Shown here: one piece after another, positions 52,334 through 61,784 of the stretch
Layout: every line of letters begins with the position of its first letter
How positions within the stretch are numbered: position 1 is the first letter of the stretch
DNA from: Limnobaculum xujianqingii
GTDB taxonomy: Bacteria > Pseudomonadota > Gammaproteobacteria > Enterobacterales > Enterobacteriaceae
Direction: 5' to 3'
DNA: 64,000 nt
Assembly (NCBI RefSeq): GCF_013394855.1
Contig: NZ_JABMLK010000001.1
Location: 2,313,501-2,377,500, forward strand
The notes under the pieces: model-generated
Databases searched by the model: none
The model's input: the letters and a program-made list of their open reading frames with translations, nothing else
What the model was told of the DNA's origin: nothing
Program-made: the position numbers and the translations under genes

Positions 52334-52494
52334 AGCTAATCGTTGGGAGAGGCCGCCGTTGGGGTCGTAGCAGCTTTAGCTGCCGGAGCGCCCCTAGGCG
52401 GACTAGGCCCGATGCACTCCGATGCCAAGTACAGATGTCCTTCCGGCCGAGCACATAGCCAATATAAGCACTACATCATTACGGCCGGAATATC
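52334..52494 (+). repeat. Structured interspersed repeat, copy C
   Basis: The most diverged copy but with all stems kept: P1 CGTTGGG/CCCGATG (two G-U pairs), P2 CCGCC/GGCGG, GGGG/CCCC, P3 GCAGC-TTTA-GCTGC where the other copies have TTGGC-GTAA-GCCAA, and P4 CCGGCCG/CGGCCGG with ATATAAGCAC in the loop. It lies between the 3' ends of mscM and epmA. Immediately after it the leading AGCTAATCG is repeated (52501-52509), possibly a short duplication or second end. Confidence 0.85.
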
Positions 52495-52530
52495 CTCAAA
52501 AGCTAATCGAATAACTTCTCAAAAACCAAT

Positions 52531-53508
52531 CTAGGCTCTATCCACCGGAAACGCCATAACCTCACTAATCGACTGCGCTGAAAGCGCAATCATAATCAGA
52601 CGGTCGACACCCAACGCCACACCGGCACACTCCGGCATACCATAAGCCAGAGCGGCCAAAAAGTTTTCATCAATTGGATGAATCGGCAATCCGCGAGCTT
52701 CCCGCTTACGGTTTTCCTGCTCAAAACGCTGGCGCTGCTCACCGGCATCGGTCAACTCACGGAAACCATTTGCCAGCTCAACACCTTTATAATAGACCTC
52801 GAAACGTTCTGCTACGCGGTGATCTTCAGAGCTAATTTCAGCCAGAGCCGCTTGTGATGCCGGAAAATGATAAACAAAAGTCGGTTTTTCCTGACCAATA
52901 TGCGGCTCAACACCAAATGCAAACAGCATCTGCAATAAAGTATCGCGATCCTCTTCCCGGTTCGCCAGCTCTTCCATATCTAATTTAGCCGCAGCAGCTC
53001 TTAGCTGAGGTTTATCCGCAGAGAGCGGATCAATTTCCAGATGACGAATAAAGATCTGCTGATAAGAAACCACTTCACTGGCTTCACAATCCAGAATCTG
53101 TTGTAGCAGATCGTCAACCTCATTCATCAAACGGTACATATCAAAGTGTGGGCGATACCACTCCAACATGGTAAATTCCGGATTATGATAACGACCCGCC
53201 TCTTCATTACGGAAGCTTTTGCCCATCTGATAGATAGGGCCGCTACCCGCAGCCAGCAAACGCTTCATATGAAACTCAGGGCTGGTCATTAAAAACAGCG
53301 TCATACCATCTGCAGCACCCGGTCCGACAAAACGCGTCTGAAAAGGAAACAGATGGATATCCGTAACCGTTGCCTGACTCATTGCCGGAGTTTCCACTTC
53401 CAACACGCCGCGCTCAGAGAAAAACCGTCTGATTTCACTGACAATTTTCGCACGCTTTAATAATTTAGCGATAGAAGCGCTGGGCTGCCAACTGGCCAGG
53501 TCGCTCAT
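52531..53508 (-). CDS. epmA: EF-P lysine lysyltransferase EpmA
   Basis: A truncated class II lysyl-tRNA synthetase paralogue that attaches (R)-beta-lysine to elongation factor P, relieving stalling at polyproline. At 325 residues it lacks the anticodon-binding domain. Class II motifs: motif 1 near [15 protein letters not shown], motif 2 [20 protein letters not shown], motif 3 [18 protein letters not shown] precedes the ATG. Divergent from frdA, as in E. coli. Confidence 0.97.
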   Translation of the reverse strand: MSDLASWQPSASIAKLLKRAKIVSEIRRFFSERGVLEVETPAMSQATVTDIHLFPFQTRFVGPGAADGMTLFLMTSPEFHMKRLLAAGSGPIYQMGKSFRNEEAGRYHNPEFTMLEWYRPHFDMYRLMNEVDDLLQQILDCEASEVVSYQQIFIRHLEIDPLSADKPQLRAAAAKLDMEELANREEDRDTLLQMLFAFGVEPHIGQEKPTFVYHFPASQAALAEISSEDHRVAERFEVYYKGVELANGFRELTDAGEQRQRFEQENRKREARGLPIHPIDENFLAALAYGMPECAGVALGVDRLIMIALSAQSISEVMAFPVDRA

Positions 53509-53725
53509 TTTTTCTACTCCAAAATTAATTTAGTCCGGCAGTCTACCCTTATCTCTTCCGACAGACAAATTTACCCATCGTTTTCTGATTTCCACCATCA
53601 CAGGTTCCATTAGTTAGGAGTGAAATAATATGAAAATACATTTATTTAATATATTGATCACATTTTATTAATATAACCATTTTCAAAAAAAATGAATGGA
53701 TTATGCTGACTAACTATAAAAAAAA

Positions 53726-53766
53726 TCGATCTCGTCAATATTCGTCTACACAAGATTAGGTAGAAT
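53726..53766 (+). promoter_or_regulatory. FNR-dependent frdABCD promoter
   Basis: TCGAT-CTCG-TCAAT (53726-53739) matches the FNR consensus TTGAT-N4-ATCAA imperfectly, and the same TCGATCTCGTCAA core is what I recall from the E. coli frd promoter. Its centre lies 31 bases from the centre of TAGAAT (53761-53766), the same spacing as in E. coli and the class II geometry. Anaerobic activation of fumarate reductase is the expected result. NarL repression sites were not identified. Confidence 0.7.
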
Positions 53767-53902
53767 AGACGTCCTATACTGGATTCACCAATATTTTCGG
53801 TGGTTCTAAAGGTTAACATCAGATTTTCCTAACGCTATAGATCTGACTGGCTGGTATAAGACTTACTTTTTATTATTAAACTGGAACATTTGGAGGAATG
53901 CA

Positions 53903-55711
53903 GTGCAAACCTTTAACGCAGACATTGCTATCATCGGAGCGGGTGGTGGCGGTCTTCGTGCAGCCATTGCCGCTGCCGAAGCGAATCCCAACAGTACCAT
54001 TGCGCTGATTTCTAAAGTCTACCCCATGCGCAGCCACACCGTGGCCGCCGAAGGCGGGTCCGCTGCCGTTATCAAGCCCGAAGACAGCTTCGAGTCCCAC
54101 TTCCATGATACCGTCGCCGGCGGTGACTGGCTCTGTGAACAGGACGTCGTTCAGTACTTCGTCGAAAACAGCCCCCGCGAAATGGTACAGATGGAACAGT
54201 GGGGATGCCCCTGGAGCCGTAAAGAAGACGGCTCCGTCAACGTCCGTCGCTTCGGCGGCATGAAAGTTGAGCGTACCTGGTTTGCCGCCGATAAAACCGG
54301 CTTCCATATGCTTCACACCCTTTTCCAGACCTCACTCAAGTATCCTAACATCAAGCGCTTTGATGAACACTTCGTTCTCGACCTGCTGTCTGACGAAGGT
54401 CATGTCCGCGGTTTAGTCGCCATGAACATGATGGAAGGCTCCCTGATTCAAATCCGTGCCAATGCCGTGGTCATGGCCACCGGCGGCGCAGGACGCGTTT
54501 ACCGTTACAACACCAACGGCGGTATCGTCACCGGTGACGGTATGGGCATGGCATTCCGTCATGGCGTTCCGTTACGTGATATGGAATTTGTTCAGTATCA
54601 CCCGACCGGTCTGCCGGGCTCCGGTATCCTGATGACCGAAGGGTGTCGTGGTGAAGGCGGTATTCTGGTCAACAAAGACGGTTACCGTTATCTGCAGGAT
54701 TACGGCATGGGTCCTGAGACCCCGCTGGGCAAACCTGAAAACAAATACATGGAGCTGGGTCCGCGTGACAAAGTCTCCCAGGCTTTCTGGCACGAATGGC
54801 GCGCCGGTCGTACCATTCCTTCTCCGCGCGGCGATGTGGTCTATCTGGACCTGCGTCACCTGGGTGAGAAGAAACTGCTTGAGCGTCTGCCGTTCATCTG
54901 TGAACTGTCCAAAGCCTATGTTGGCGTGGACCCGGTGAAAGAGCCTATTCCGGTTCGTCCTACCGCGCACTACACCATGGGTGGGATTGAAACCAACCAG
55001 CAGTGTGAAACCCGTCTGGCGGGTCTGTTTGCCGTGGGCGAATGTTCCTCTGTCGGTATGCATGGTGCTAACCGTCTGGGCTCCAACTCCCTGGCTGAGC
55101 TGGTGGTATTCGGTCGCGTGGCCGGTGAGCATGCCATTGAGCGTGCCAAATCTGCCGCGCCGGCTAACGGCAGCGCGCTGGATGCCCAGGTGGCGGATAT
55201 CGAAGGCCGTCTGCATGCCCTGCTTAAGCAGGAAGGCACCGAGAACTGGTCGAAAATCCGTGATGAGATGGGCCTGAGCATGGAAGAAGGTTGTGGTATC
55301 TACCGTACCGAAGAACTGATGCAGAAGACCGTCGACAAGATTGCTGAGTTGAAAGACCGCTTCAAGCGCGTCAGCATTACTGACCGCACCAGCGTGTTCA
55401 ATACTGACCTGCTGTACACCATTGAGCTGGGTCATGGTCTGGATGTGGCTGACTGTATGGCTCACTCTGCGCTGTTACGTCGTGAATCCCGTGGCGCGCA
55501 TCAGCGTCTGGATGACGGCTGTACCGAGCGTGATGATGTGAACTTCCTGAAACATTCACTGGCGTTCTACAGCCCGGACAGCACCACGCCGCGCATTGAG
55601 TACAGTGATGTGAAAATTACCACCCTCCCGCCGGCCAAACGTGTATACGGTGCCGAGGCGGAAGCCCAGGCTAAAGAAGAGGCATTAAAGAAGGAGCAGG
55701 CGAATGTCTGA
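53903..55711 (+). CDS. frdA: Fumarate reductase flavoprotein subunit
   Basis: The catalytic subunit, with covalent FAD, reducing fumarate to succinate in anaerobic respiration. It begins [20 protein letters not shown] (FAD fold), then [12 protein letters not shown] (flavinylation His), the active-site segment [20 protein letters not shown] and [11 protein letters not shown]. At 602 residues it is full length. The start is GTG at 53903 after GGAGG, as in E. coli. The N-terminal third is unusually GC-rich for this window (38 of 60 bases G/C at 54001-54060 by hand count). First gene of frdABCD. Confidence 0.98.
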   Translation: MQTFNADIAIIGAGGGGLRAAIAAAEANPNSTIALISKVYPMRSHTVAAEGGSAAVIKPEDSFESHFHDTVAGGDWLCEQDVVQYFVENSPREMVQMEQWGCPWSRKEDGSVNVRRFGGMKVERTWFAADKTGFHMLHTLFQTSLKYPNIKRFDEHFVLDLLSDEGHVRGLVAMNMMEGSLIQIRANAVVMATGGAGRVYRYNTNGGIVTGDGMGMAFRHGVPLRDMEFVQYHPTGLPGSGILMTEGCRGEGGILVNKDGYRYLQDYGMGPETPLGKPENKYMELGPRDKVSQAFWHEWRAGRTIPSPRGDVVYLDLRHLGEKKLLERLPFICELSKAYVGVDPVKEPIPVRPTAHYTMGGIETNQQCETRLAGLFAVGECSSVGMHGANRLGSNSLAELVVFGRVAGEHAIERAKSAAPANGSALDAQVADIEGRLHALLKQEGTENWSKIRDEMGLSMEEGCGIYRTEELMQKTVDKIAELKDRFKRVSITDRTSVFNTDLLYTIELGHGLDVADCMAHSALLRRESRGAHQRLDDGCTERDDVNFLKHSLAFYSPDSTTPRIEYSDVKITTLPPAKRVYGAEAEAQAKEEALKKEQANV

Positions 55712-56438
55712 GATGAAAACCCTCAAAGTTGAAGTCATGCGCTATAACCCGGAGCGCGACAGTGAACCCCACTTCGAGGCGTATGATGTGCCTTATGATG
55801 CGTCCACTTCATTGCTGGATGCGCTGGGCTATATTAAGGACAACCTGGCTCCGGACCTGTCTTACCGCTGGTCCTGCCGGATGGCGATTTGTGGCTCATG
55901 CGGCATGATGGTGAACAAGGTGCCTAAACTGGCCTGTAAAACCTTCCTGCGTGATTACACGGACGGTATTAAGGTGGAAGCGCTGGGTAACTTCCCGATT
56001 GAGCGCGACCTGGTGGTGGACATGACTCACTTTATTGAGAGTCTGGAAGCCATTAAGCCTTATATCATTAATGACAGTCTGAAGCCGGAGAACGGTCCGA
56101 CCATTCAGATGCCGGCACAGATGGAGAAATACCATCAGTTTTCCGGTTGTATCAACTGCGGTCTGTGTTATGCCGCCTGTCCTCAGTTTGGTCTGAACCC
56201 GGAGTTTATTGGTCCGGCGGTGATTACGCTGGGACACCGTTACAACCTGGATACACGTGATAAGGGTAAAGCGGCCCGTATGCCACAGCTTAACGGCAAG
56301 AATGGCGTATGGAGTTGTACCTTTGTCGGTTACTGTTCTGAAGTCTGTCCGAAACACGTTGACCCGGCTGCGGCTATTCAGCAGGGTAAAGTGGAGAGTT
56401 CGAAAGACTTTATGATTGCCATGCTGAAACCTCAATAA
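55704..56438 (+). CDS. frdB: Fumarate reductase iron-sulfur subunit
   Basis: Carries electrons from menaquinol to FrdA through 2Fe-2S, 4Fe-4S and 3Fe-4S clusters. Cluster ligands: [14 protein letters not shown] (2Fe-2S), [13 protein letters not shown] (4Fe-4S) and [17 protein letters not shown] (3Fe-4S). The product is 244 residues, as in E. coli. Its start overlaps the end of frdA by eight bases, so translation is coupled. Confidence 0.98.
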   Translation: MSEMKTLKVEVMRYNPERDSEPHFEAYDVPYDASTSLLDALGYIKDNLAPDLSYRWSCRMAICGSCGMMVNKVPKLACKTFLRDYTDGIKVEALGNFPIERDLVVDMTHFIESLEAIKPYIINDSLKPENGPTIQMPAQMEKYHQFSGCINCGLCYAACPQFGLNPEFIGPAVITLGHRYNLDTRDKGKAARMPQLNGKNGVWSCTFVGYCSEVCPKHVDPAAAIQQGKVESSKDFMIAMLKPQ

Positions 56439-56456
56439 AGGGAGAGGGATACTATT

Positions 56457-56846
56457 ATGATGACCAAACGTAAACCCTATGTCCGCGAGGTGAAAGCTGA
56501 CTGGTGGAAGCGACTCGGGTTTTATAAGTTTTACATGTTCCGTGAGAGTACGGCGGTGCCTGCCGTGTGGTTCAGTCTGGTGCTGATATACGGTGTGTTT
56601 GCGCTGGGCAGTGCAGAGAGCTGGTATGGTTTTGTGGGCTTTTTAGCCAACCCGGTGGTGATGGTAATAAATATCATCACGCTGATAATGGCGCTGGTTC
56701 ATACCAAGACCTGGTTTGACCTTGCACCGAAGGCGGCGAACATTGTGGTAGGCACAGAGAAGCTGAGTGCGAAGCCGATTGTGATGTTCTTCTGGGGCGT
56801 AACGATTGTGGCGAGCCTGATAATTCTGGCCGTGGCACTGATTTAA
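56457..56846 (+). CDS. frdC: Fumarate reductase membrane anchor subunit C
   Basis: A 129-residue anchor with three membrane helices that forms the quinone site with FrdD. It begins [27 protein letters not shown] and has [14 protein letters not shown] between helices two and three, matching E. coli FrdC. GGGAGAGGG lies upstream of the ATG. It is 18 bases after frdB. Confidence 0.97.
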   Translation: MMTKRKPYVREVKADWWKRLGFYKFYMFRESTAVPAVWFSLVLIYGVFALGSAESWYGFVGFLANPVVMVINIITLIMALVHTKTWFDLAPKAANIVVGTEKLSAKPIVMFFWGVTIVASLIILAVALI

Positions 56847-56859
56847 GGAGTCGACTGAC

Positions 56860-57216
56860 ATGATTGAACAAAATCCGAAGCGCTCTGACGAGCCGGTATT
56901 CTGGGGCCTGTTTGGTGCGGGCGGTATGTGGGGAGCGATTATTGCGCCGGTGATTATTTTACTGGTGGCGATTATTCTTCCGATGGGCTGGGCACCGGAG
57001 GCGCTGAGTTACCCGCGTATTCTGGCGTTCTGTCAGGGATTTATTGGCCGTGTATTTTTGCTGCTGATGATAATCCTGCCGATATGGTGTGGTTTACACC
57101 GTATGCACCATATGACCCATGACCTGAAGTGGCATGTGCCTGCGGGCAAGCTGGTATTTTACGGTCTGGCGAGTGCGCTGAGTGTGATTGCGGTGATTGG
57201 GGTGTTTATGCTGTAA
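56860..57216 (+). CDS. frdD: Fumarate reductase membrane anchor subunit D
   Basis: A 118-residue second anchor with three helices. [20 protein letters not shown] at the N-terminus and [16 protein letters not shown] before the last helix are characteristic. AAGGAG precedes the ATG, 13 bases after frdC. The operon ends at a strong terminator 48 bases downstream. E. coli has ampC beyond this point; here there is structured spacer DNA and an autotransporter. Confidence 0.97.
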   Translation: MIEQNPKRSDEPVFWGLFGAGGMWGAIIAPVIILLVAIILPMGWAPEALSYPRILAFCQGFIGRVFLLLMIILPIWCGLHRMHHMTHDLKWHVPAGKLVFYGLASALSVIAVIGVFML

Positions 57217-57263
57217 GCAGCATGCCCGATGATGTGATTGCATCAGATATTAAGACGTAAGGA

Positions 57264-57287
57264 AGCGCCCCGTTGGGGCGCTTTTTG
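57264..57287 (+). terminator. Rho-independent terminator of frdABCD
   Basis: AGCGCCCC-GTT-GGGGCGCT followed by TTTTTG: a perfect 8-bp GC-rich stem with a T-run, the strongest terminator in the window. Confidence 0.95.
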
Positions 57288-57330
57288 TATATGGGGATGG
57301 GAGTTTTAGTTTTTAAATCAGCGACTGTGG

Positions 57331-57500
57331 ATATTCCGGCCGTAATAGCTAAGTGCTTATATAACCTGATGTGTACGGCCGGAAGGACCATGAGTTCTGA
57401 GTGGTCATCAGGTATGGTGTGCGTCGGGCCTAGTCCGCCTAGGGGCGCTTCGTTGGCTTACGCCAAGTCGACCCCAACGGCGGCCTCTCCCGACGATTGA
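57331..57500 (-). repeat. Structured interspersed repeat, copy D (inverted relative to C)
   Basis: Read on the minus strand: P1 CGTCGGG/CCCGACG (a T-A to C-G change on both sides relative to copies A and B), P2 CCGCC/GGCGG as in C, P3 TTGGC-GTAA-GCCAA as in A and B, and P4 CCGGCCG/CGGCCGG with ATATAAGCAC in the loop. It follows the frd terminator, between the convergent 3' ends of frdD and the subtilisin autotransporter. Confidence 0.85.
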
Positions 57501-57643
57501 CTTTGTCTAAAGACCAAGACCAAGACCAAAATCAAAAGCTAACGGCTAAAAAAGGTACAGAAGCCAATTATCATTAACGATTTCAGTCAACTTCTTTCAG
57601 ATTCAAACAGCTAAAAACCATTGTGACATTCAAACCAGCCCCC

Positions 57644-57829
57644 TATTCAGGCGCAAAGCGCCTGAATACTAACTAGTCCCCTGACCTTAGGGAGCACTGG
57701 AATTCAGCTGACGACTGAGAGAGGCCAGCACGACCAACAGGGATGTTGGTCGAGGCACTGCTTCGCCGGGAGCGAATCAGTGCCGGTGCGTTAAGGCCGA
57801 ACGAAAGAGGAAGGAAGTCGCGTAGCGAC
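57644..57829. repeat. Cluster of four strong hairpins in the frdD-autotransporter spacer
   Basis: In order: TATTCAGGCGC-AAA-GCGCCTGAATA (57644-57668, 11 bp perfect), CGACCAAC-N6-GTTGGTCG (57731-57752), GGCACTG/CAGTGCC enclosing TTCGC/GCGAA (57754-57784) and GTCGC-GTA-GCGAC (57817-57829). No coding frame is credible. It joins directly to the duplicated element E1/E2, so the whole 57.64-58.09 kb stretch may be one structured unit. Confidence 0.7.
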
Positions 57830-57857
57830 CTGGATTCGTGTGCGAAGGCGCGGAGGT

Positions 57858-57945
57858 GCAGGAGGCGTTCGCCTTAACGCCTCCTGCTCGGCCGCCGCAC
57901 AATAGCTCAGTCATACACTTCGCTATTTGCGGACGAAACTTACTC
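57858..57945 (+). repeat. Second structured element, copy E1
   Basis: A perfect 12-bp stem GCAGGAGGCGTT-CGCCTT-AACGCCTCCTGC, then TCGGCCGCCGCACAA, a second stem (CCGCA and AATAGC pairing with GCTATT and TGCGG, one bulge) and GCGGACGAAAC. The same order recurs 144 bases downstream as E2 with compensating changes in the 12-bp stem. Confidence 0.75.
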
Positions 57946-58001
57946 AAAGCTCAATCATTTATCACACCCAAGCTCATCAATACCAATGCGCACACGGAGT
58001 T

Positions 58002-58090
58002 GCATAGGGCATTCACCTTAATGCCCTATGCTCGGCCGCCGCACAACAGTCTAGTCAGACTCAACATCATTAGCGGACGAAACCTACTCC
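58002..58090 (+). repeat. Second structured element, copy E2
   Basis: GCATAGGGCATT-CACCTT-AATGCCCTATGC: four of the twelve stem positions differ from E1 and all four are matched on the other side. The following TCGGCCGCCGCACAA and GCGGACGAAAC blocks are conserved, with a short AGTCT-AGTC-AGACT hairpin between them. It ends about 30 bases before the autotransporter stop codon. Confidence 0.75.
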
Positions 58091-58118
58091 CAAACCTTCC
58101 GTTTCAGTTTAATACTAA

Positions 58119-60950
58119 TCAAAACCTGACACTGACATTCATATTCACCATATTCGACTGCTGGTTATCAGCAAAATACTGCTCATACATCATATTTAGC
58201 GCCATGTTATCCGAGAACTCCCACTCCAGGCCGCTACCAACCATCATCACATCGCGCGACAATGGAACACCATCCAGCGGCATGTATTGGTTCACGCCAG
58301 TAAAGCTGGCGTTATAGCTACCATTATCCTGAGCAATAGCGCGTTGATAGTGAGTTTGGGCTGTCAGGTTAACCTTACCTTTATTTCCCATATCCCAACC
58401 GTAACCGGCACGAGCACCTACACCAGCCTGCCAGCGGGTAGTGGTTTGGGAATTAGCCTGTAAGCCAAAACCAGAAGCACCATTTTCCTTAAAGGCATCC
58501 TGTTTCAGGCTGATGTATTGGCTATCAACATAAGGAGTGAACTGCCAGCCCTCTTTCTTCATGCGATAACCCATTTCACTACCAAGGGTGAAGTAATTAC
58601 CACTTTGATCGCTGTTAACGCGTGCAGTTTGATTACCCAATAACAGCGTCCGTTTTTGTTGACCATCGTAGTAGCCAGATGCAATACGCCCGGTTACGTA
58701 ATAAGAATCAAAGATCTTACCGCCATATAAAGAAGCTTCACCTACAGTACCGCTGCTGCTTTCTGAGCCGCGACTCAGGCTACCGTTGGTATTACTGCGG
58801 GTAAGTGAGCTACCGATAAAGGTATTTTTATCCAGAAAAACGTCCTGCCCCATCACCCAGCCGTTCATATTGTAATTAACACCAGAGAAACCGGTGCTGT
58901 TCAGATTACTTTGATAGTTAATATTACCAGTCCAGGCATTACTTCTTGGGGAATCCATCAGTTGAGCAATATGGTCAGAAACCTGACGATTATTAACGTT
59001 AACCGCCTGCATCGTCATGGCCATTGCGGCGGCAGGTAGTTGTCCGGACAGGCTTTCCAGTGAGGCTTGAGCAGTCTGAGCATTCGGTGACTGCTGCAAA
59101 CTGGCTGCACCACTCAAAAATTCAGACATTTTGGCATCAGCCGGAGTTGGTGAGTTAGCCAGTTGTTGATCCAATTGAGTAAATGCTTGCTCAACCCGGG
59201 TAGCTCCGGAGGTTGCTGCCGCATTATATTCAACACCGGCAACATTGGTGGCCTGTACTCGTTGAATATTCAACCAAACCTGACTGTTACTGTAATCAGG
59301 TGTTGCATCCAGAAAAACGCCGGATGCCTTGGTGAAAGTAGCAAATTTTCCGGTTAAGCCACCCTGAGCGGTTAACACATCCTGACGTTGAGTTGTGGTG
59401 ACATACCCCTGAGGTACCGCCAGTACGTGAAGATCGCCAGCCAGAGATGCGGTTCCCTGAACATTCAACGTAGAGCCTAATACCAGTGCTAAATGACCAT
59501 CAGCAGTTTGGGTATAATTACTGTTGAAGTTGGTTTGACCATTACGTAATACCACACTGCCCTGGTTATTAACGTTACCGCCAACACGACGGACATCCAG
59601 CGTACCGGAAGGGCCAATGTTTACCGCAGAAACCAATCCGTTATCGGAAGCCAGCGTACCACCTAATACTTGAGTTAAACCGGTATAAGTCGCATCTTTT
59701 CCAAGTACCAACGTACCGGTGCCATTCTTAATCAGACCGCCTGTTCCACTGATTGAGTTACCCCATGTTGAGCTATAACCGCTGAATGAAACGCTGACAT
59801 CACCCCAATCAAACTTCGCCGGGCCACGTACCGCAGCATCAACATTGAGCATGCCATAACCAAATGTCGCATCAACGCCAGGAGCACCAATATCGGTTGC
59901 TGTTCCCAACAGAGTCTGGCGAACTAAATCATTAGTAAAATAGGGAAATGCTTGCCACACCATTGCGGCAGCACCAGTTACCTGAGGGGTAGCAAATGAT
60001 GTACCAGAAACCAGTGAGTTACTTAACGCTCCAGTTTCTGCATTTTGACTGAGAACGGATACCGTACCCGGAGCCACCAGACAATAATTCATGCTGATAC
60101 CACAGGCATTCGCATAAGCAGAAAGCTCATCCGGTCGATTCACATTCACTGAACTAACCACCAGCCATCCTTTTTCTAAAGCAGCTGAATTAGCAATGGT
60201 TGGCAAAGAGGCAATTTTGGTTGGCGTAATATCACTATCATTACCGCTGGCAAACACCACTAATCCGCCATGAGAAACGACAAAATATTGATAAGCATTA
60301 ACATAACTGTTAGTGGTTGATGTATCAGTAACCGACCAGTCAGGCATGCTCCATGAGTTATTCAGAATTTTAGCGCCCGCATTTGCCATATCATAATTCA
60401 CTTGGGCTAATGAATAGCCCTTAGTGCCTGCGGAACTGGAGGTATCAGAGATAATGCGTCCGCTGACAATAGTAACACCTGGTGCTGTGCCACCGGAGAA
60501 GGGGCCAACCCGCTGTCCTGCCAAAGTTTGAGCGACTGAAGTACCGTGACCACGGACATCCCCCACGCTGGTATTGTTAGTACTTGGGTCAACATAGGTC
60601 AGTGACTGGGAAATTTTGCCCTGAAGTGCCAGATTGGTCGTTAATACCCCACTATCAACCAAACCAACAATCACTCCGGCACCGGTATACCCCGCCATAC
60701 GGGCTTCTGCGGCATGAGTAATAAACAGATTCTGATTGTAGGTATCGCGAGTAAATGGTTCTGTCGCTGAGATAACGGGAGCGGTAGTCTCTGCCGGAGG
60801 GGTTGTTGGAACAGAAGTGCCGCCAACGCCGTCATTACCACCGCCGCCACCGCCTCCACCTCCGCCACCACAGGCAGAAAGGGTTAACATTAAAAGAGAA
60901 TTTCCAGTGAGATATAAAGATTTTTGTAATAATGATTTTTCTGAGGACAT
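58119..60950 (-). CDS. Subtilisin-like (S8) autotransporter with lipoprotein signal and poly-Gly linker
   Basis: A 943-residue surface protease of the NalP/SphB1-like group. The N-terminus is a lipoprotein signal with lipobox LSAC (Cys27), followed at once by eleven Gly residues. The S8 domain (about 60-380) has the catalytic Asp99 (GLVDSGV), His135 (RGHGTSVA) and Ser318 (SGTSFATPQVTGAA). A short passenger stem with a PATR-like GLIKNGTGTLVLGKDATYTG (about 405-425) leads to the beta-barrel (about 665-943) ending NVSVRF. Such enzymes often process other secreted autotransporters, so the other two in this window are possible substrates; that is an inference. GGAGG precedes the ATG. Confidence 0.93.
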   Translation of the reverse strand: MSSEKSLLQKSLYLTGNSLLMLTLSACGGGGGGGGGGGNDGVGGTSVPTTPPAETTAPVISATEPFTRDTYNQNLFITHAAEARMAGYTGAGVIVGLVDSGVLTTNLALQGKISQSLTYVDPSTNNTSVGDVRGHGTSVAQTLAGQRVGPFSGGTAPGVTIVSGRIISDTSSSAGTKGYSLAQVNYDMANAGAKILNNSWSMPDWSVTDTSTTNSYVNAYQYFVVSHGGLVVFASGNDSDITPTKIASLPTIANSAALEKGWLVVSSVNVNRPDELSAYANACGISMNYCLVAPGTVSVLSQNAETGALSNSLVSGTSFATPQVTGAAAMVWQAFPYFTNDLVRQTLLGTATDIGAPGVDATFGYGMLNVDAAVRGPAKFDWGDVSVSFSGYSSTWGNSISGTGGLIKNGTGTLVLGKDATYTGLTQVLGGTLASDNGLVSAVNIGPSGTLDVRRVGGNVNNQGSVVLRNGQTNFNSNYTQTADGHLALVLGSTLNVQGTASLAGDLHVLAVPQGYVTTTQRQDVLTAQGGLTGKFATFTKASGVFLDATPDYSNSQVWLNIQRVQATNVAGVEYNAAATSGATRVEQAFTQLDQQLANSPTPADAKMSEFLSGAASLQQSPNAQTAQASLESLSGQLPAAAMAMTMQAVNVNNRQVSDHIAQLMDSPRSNAWTGNINYQSNLNSTGFSGVNYNMNGWVMGQDVFLDKNTFIGSSLTRSNTNGSLSRGSESSSGTVGEASLYGGKIFDSYYVTGRIASGYYDGQQKRTLLLGNQTARVNSDQSGNYFTLGSEMGYRMKKEGWQFTPYVDSQYISLKQDAFKENGASGFGLQANSQTTTRWQAGVGARAGYGWDMGNKGKVNLTAQTHYQRAIAQDNGSYNASFTGVNQYMPLDGVPLSRDVMMVGSGLEWEFSDNMALNMMYEQYFADNQQSNMVNMNVSVRF

Positions 60951-61554
60951 GAGGAGTACCTCCGGCTTTTATTAGCCGTTTTTATAAGCAATTTAAACAC
61001 TCCTTGAATTCCGCAAATAAGATTCAATATTTCGGATTTCAGATATAAGTCATCCCTCCCCCTGAAAGCTTTCCCAAAGGCTTCGGAGATAATACTTATG
61101 AATAACAATGTTATGTTGCTTACTGACTAACCCTATCAAATGAATTGGCAACGACACTTTTGATGGTTATTCTAAATGTAATGCTAGACGTACTATCCAC
61201 ACCCGTCAAATATATAGGATGATTTTATTTACAATTAATTAACAATAAAATTAATTCAATCAAAACAGTTAACTAAAATATTAAACGATCATTTCCGGTT
61301 AGAAAATGCTCACCAATCCTTATAAAACAATAAAATAACCACACAGTTATAAGTGGTATGAAAATATTATAACCACTCATAAAGGAACACTTTTTATGTG
61401 GATTTAAATAGAAAAAATAAAAACAATATTTTTTTTGAGGATATTAATATCCTGATAACATATTTGATTAACAATTAAAAAAGAGAGTATTTCAGACAAA
61501 GTAAATTTATTTTGTATTATTTAGCTTTGAATATTAAGAATTTGAATAAACCAT
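60951..61554. other. AT-rich region upstream of the S8 autotransporter
   Basis: About 600 bp, strongly AT-rich, with no credible coding frame. It should carry the autotransporter promoter. Its composition resembles the region upstream of the giant autotransporter. Only weak dyads were seen (AGTGGT with ACCACT near 61350-61375). Confidence 0.5.
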
Positions 61555-61580
61555 ATAAAAAACAGGTGAATTAACCTGTT
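61555..61580 (-). terminator. Intrinsic terminator for the DUF3298-like gene
   Basis: On the minus strand AACAGGT/ACCTGTT around a 6-base loop is followed by TTTTTTATA. It lies about 70 bases beyond the second in-frame stop (61650) and 200 beyond the first (61785), which fits a gene that originally ended at 61650. Confidence 0.75.
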
Positions 61581-61784
61581 GTTAAAATTAAATATGATAT
61601 CAATGCGATGCTGCTATACCTGAAAAGTACCTATGCAGCATCGCTTTGATTAGTTAGTGATGCTAAATCCCCCGGTATGGGTTTTAATAGCAGAGTAAGG
61701 TAGTACTGACCAATCAGGATATTCACATGCCCGCGCAACTCGGGGAAAAGAGGGACTAAAATAAAGACCTTTCGGCGTAAAATG

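Noticed and set aside
54572..55465. 297-codon minus-strand frame inside frdA
   Set aside because: An antisense frame created by the GC-rich third-base pattern of frdA; FrdA itself is certain.
57838..58317. 159-codon plus-strand frame with an internal repeat (ARPPHNS ... CGRNLL twice)
   Set aside because: The protein repeat is only a translation of the duplicated hairpin element E1/E2, and its end runs antisense through the autotransporter barrel.
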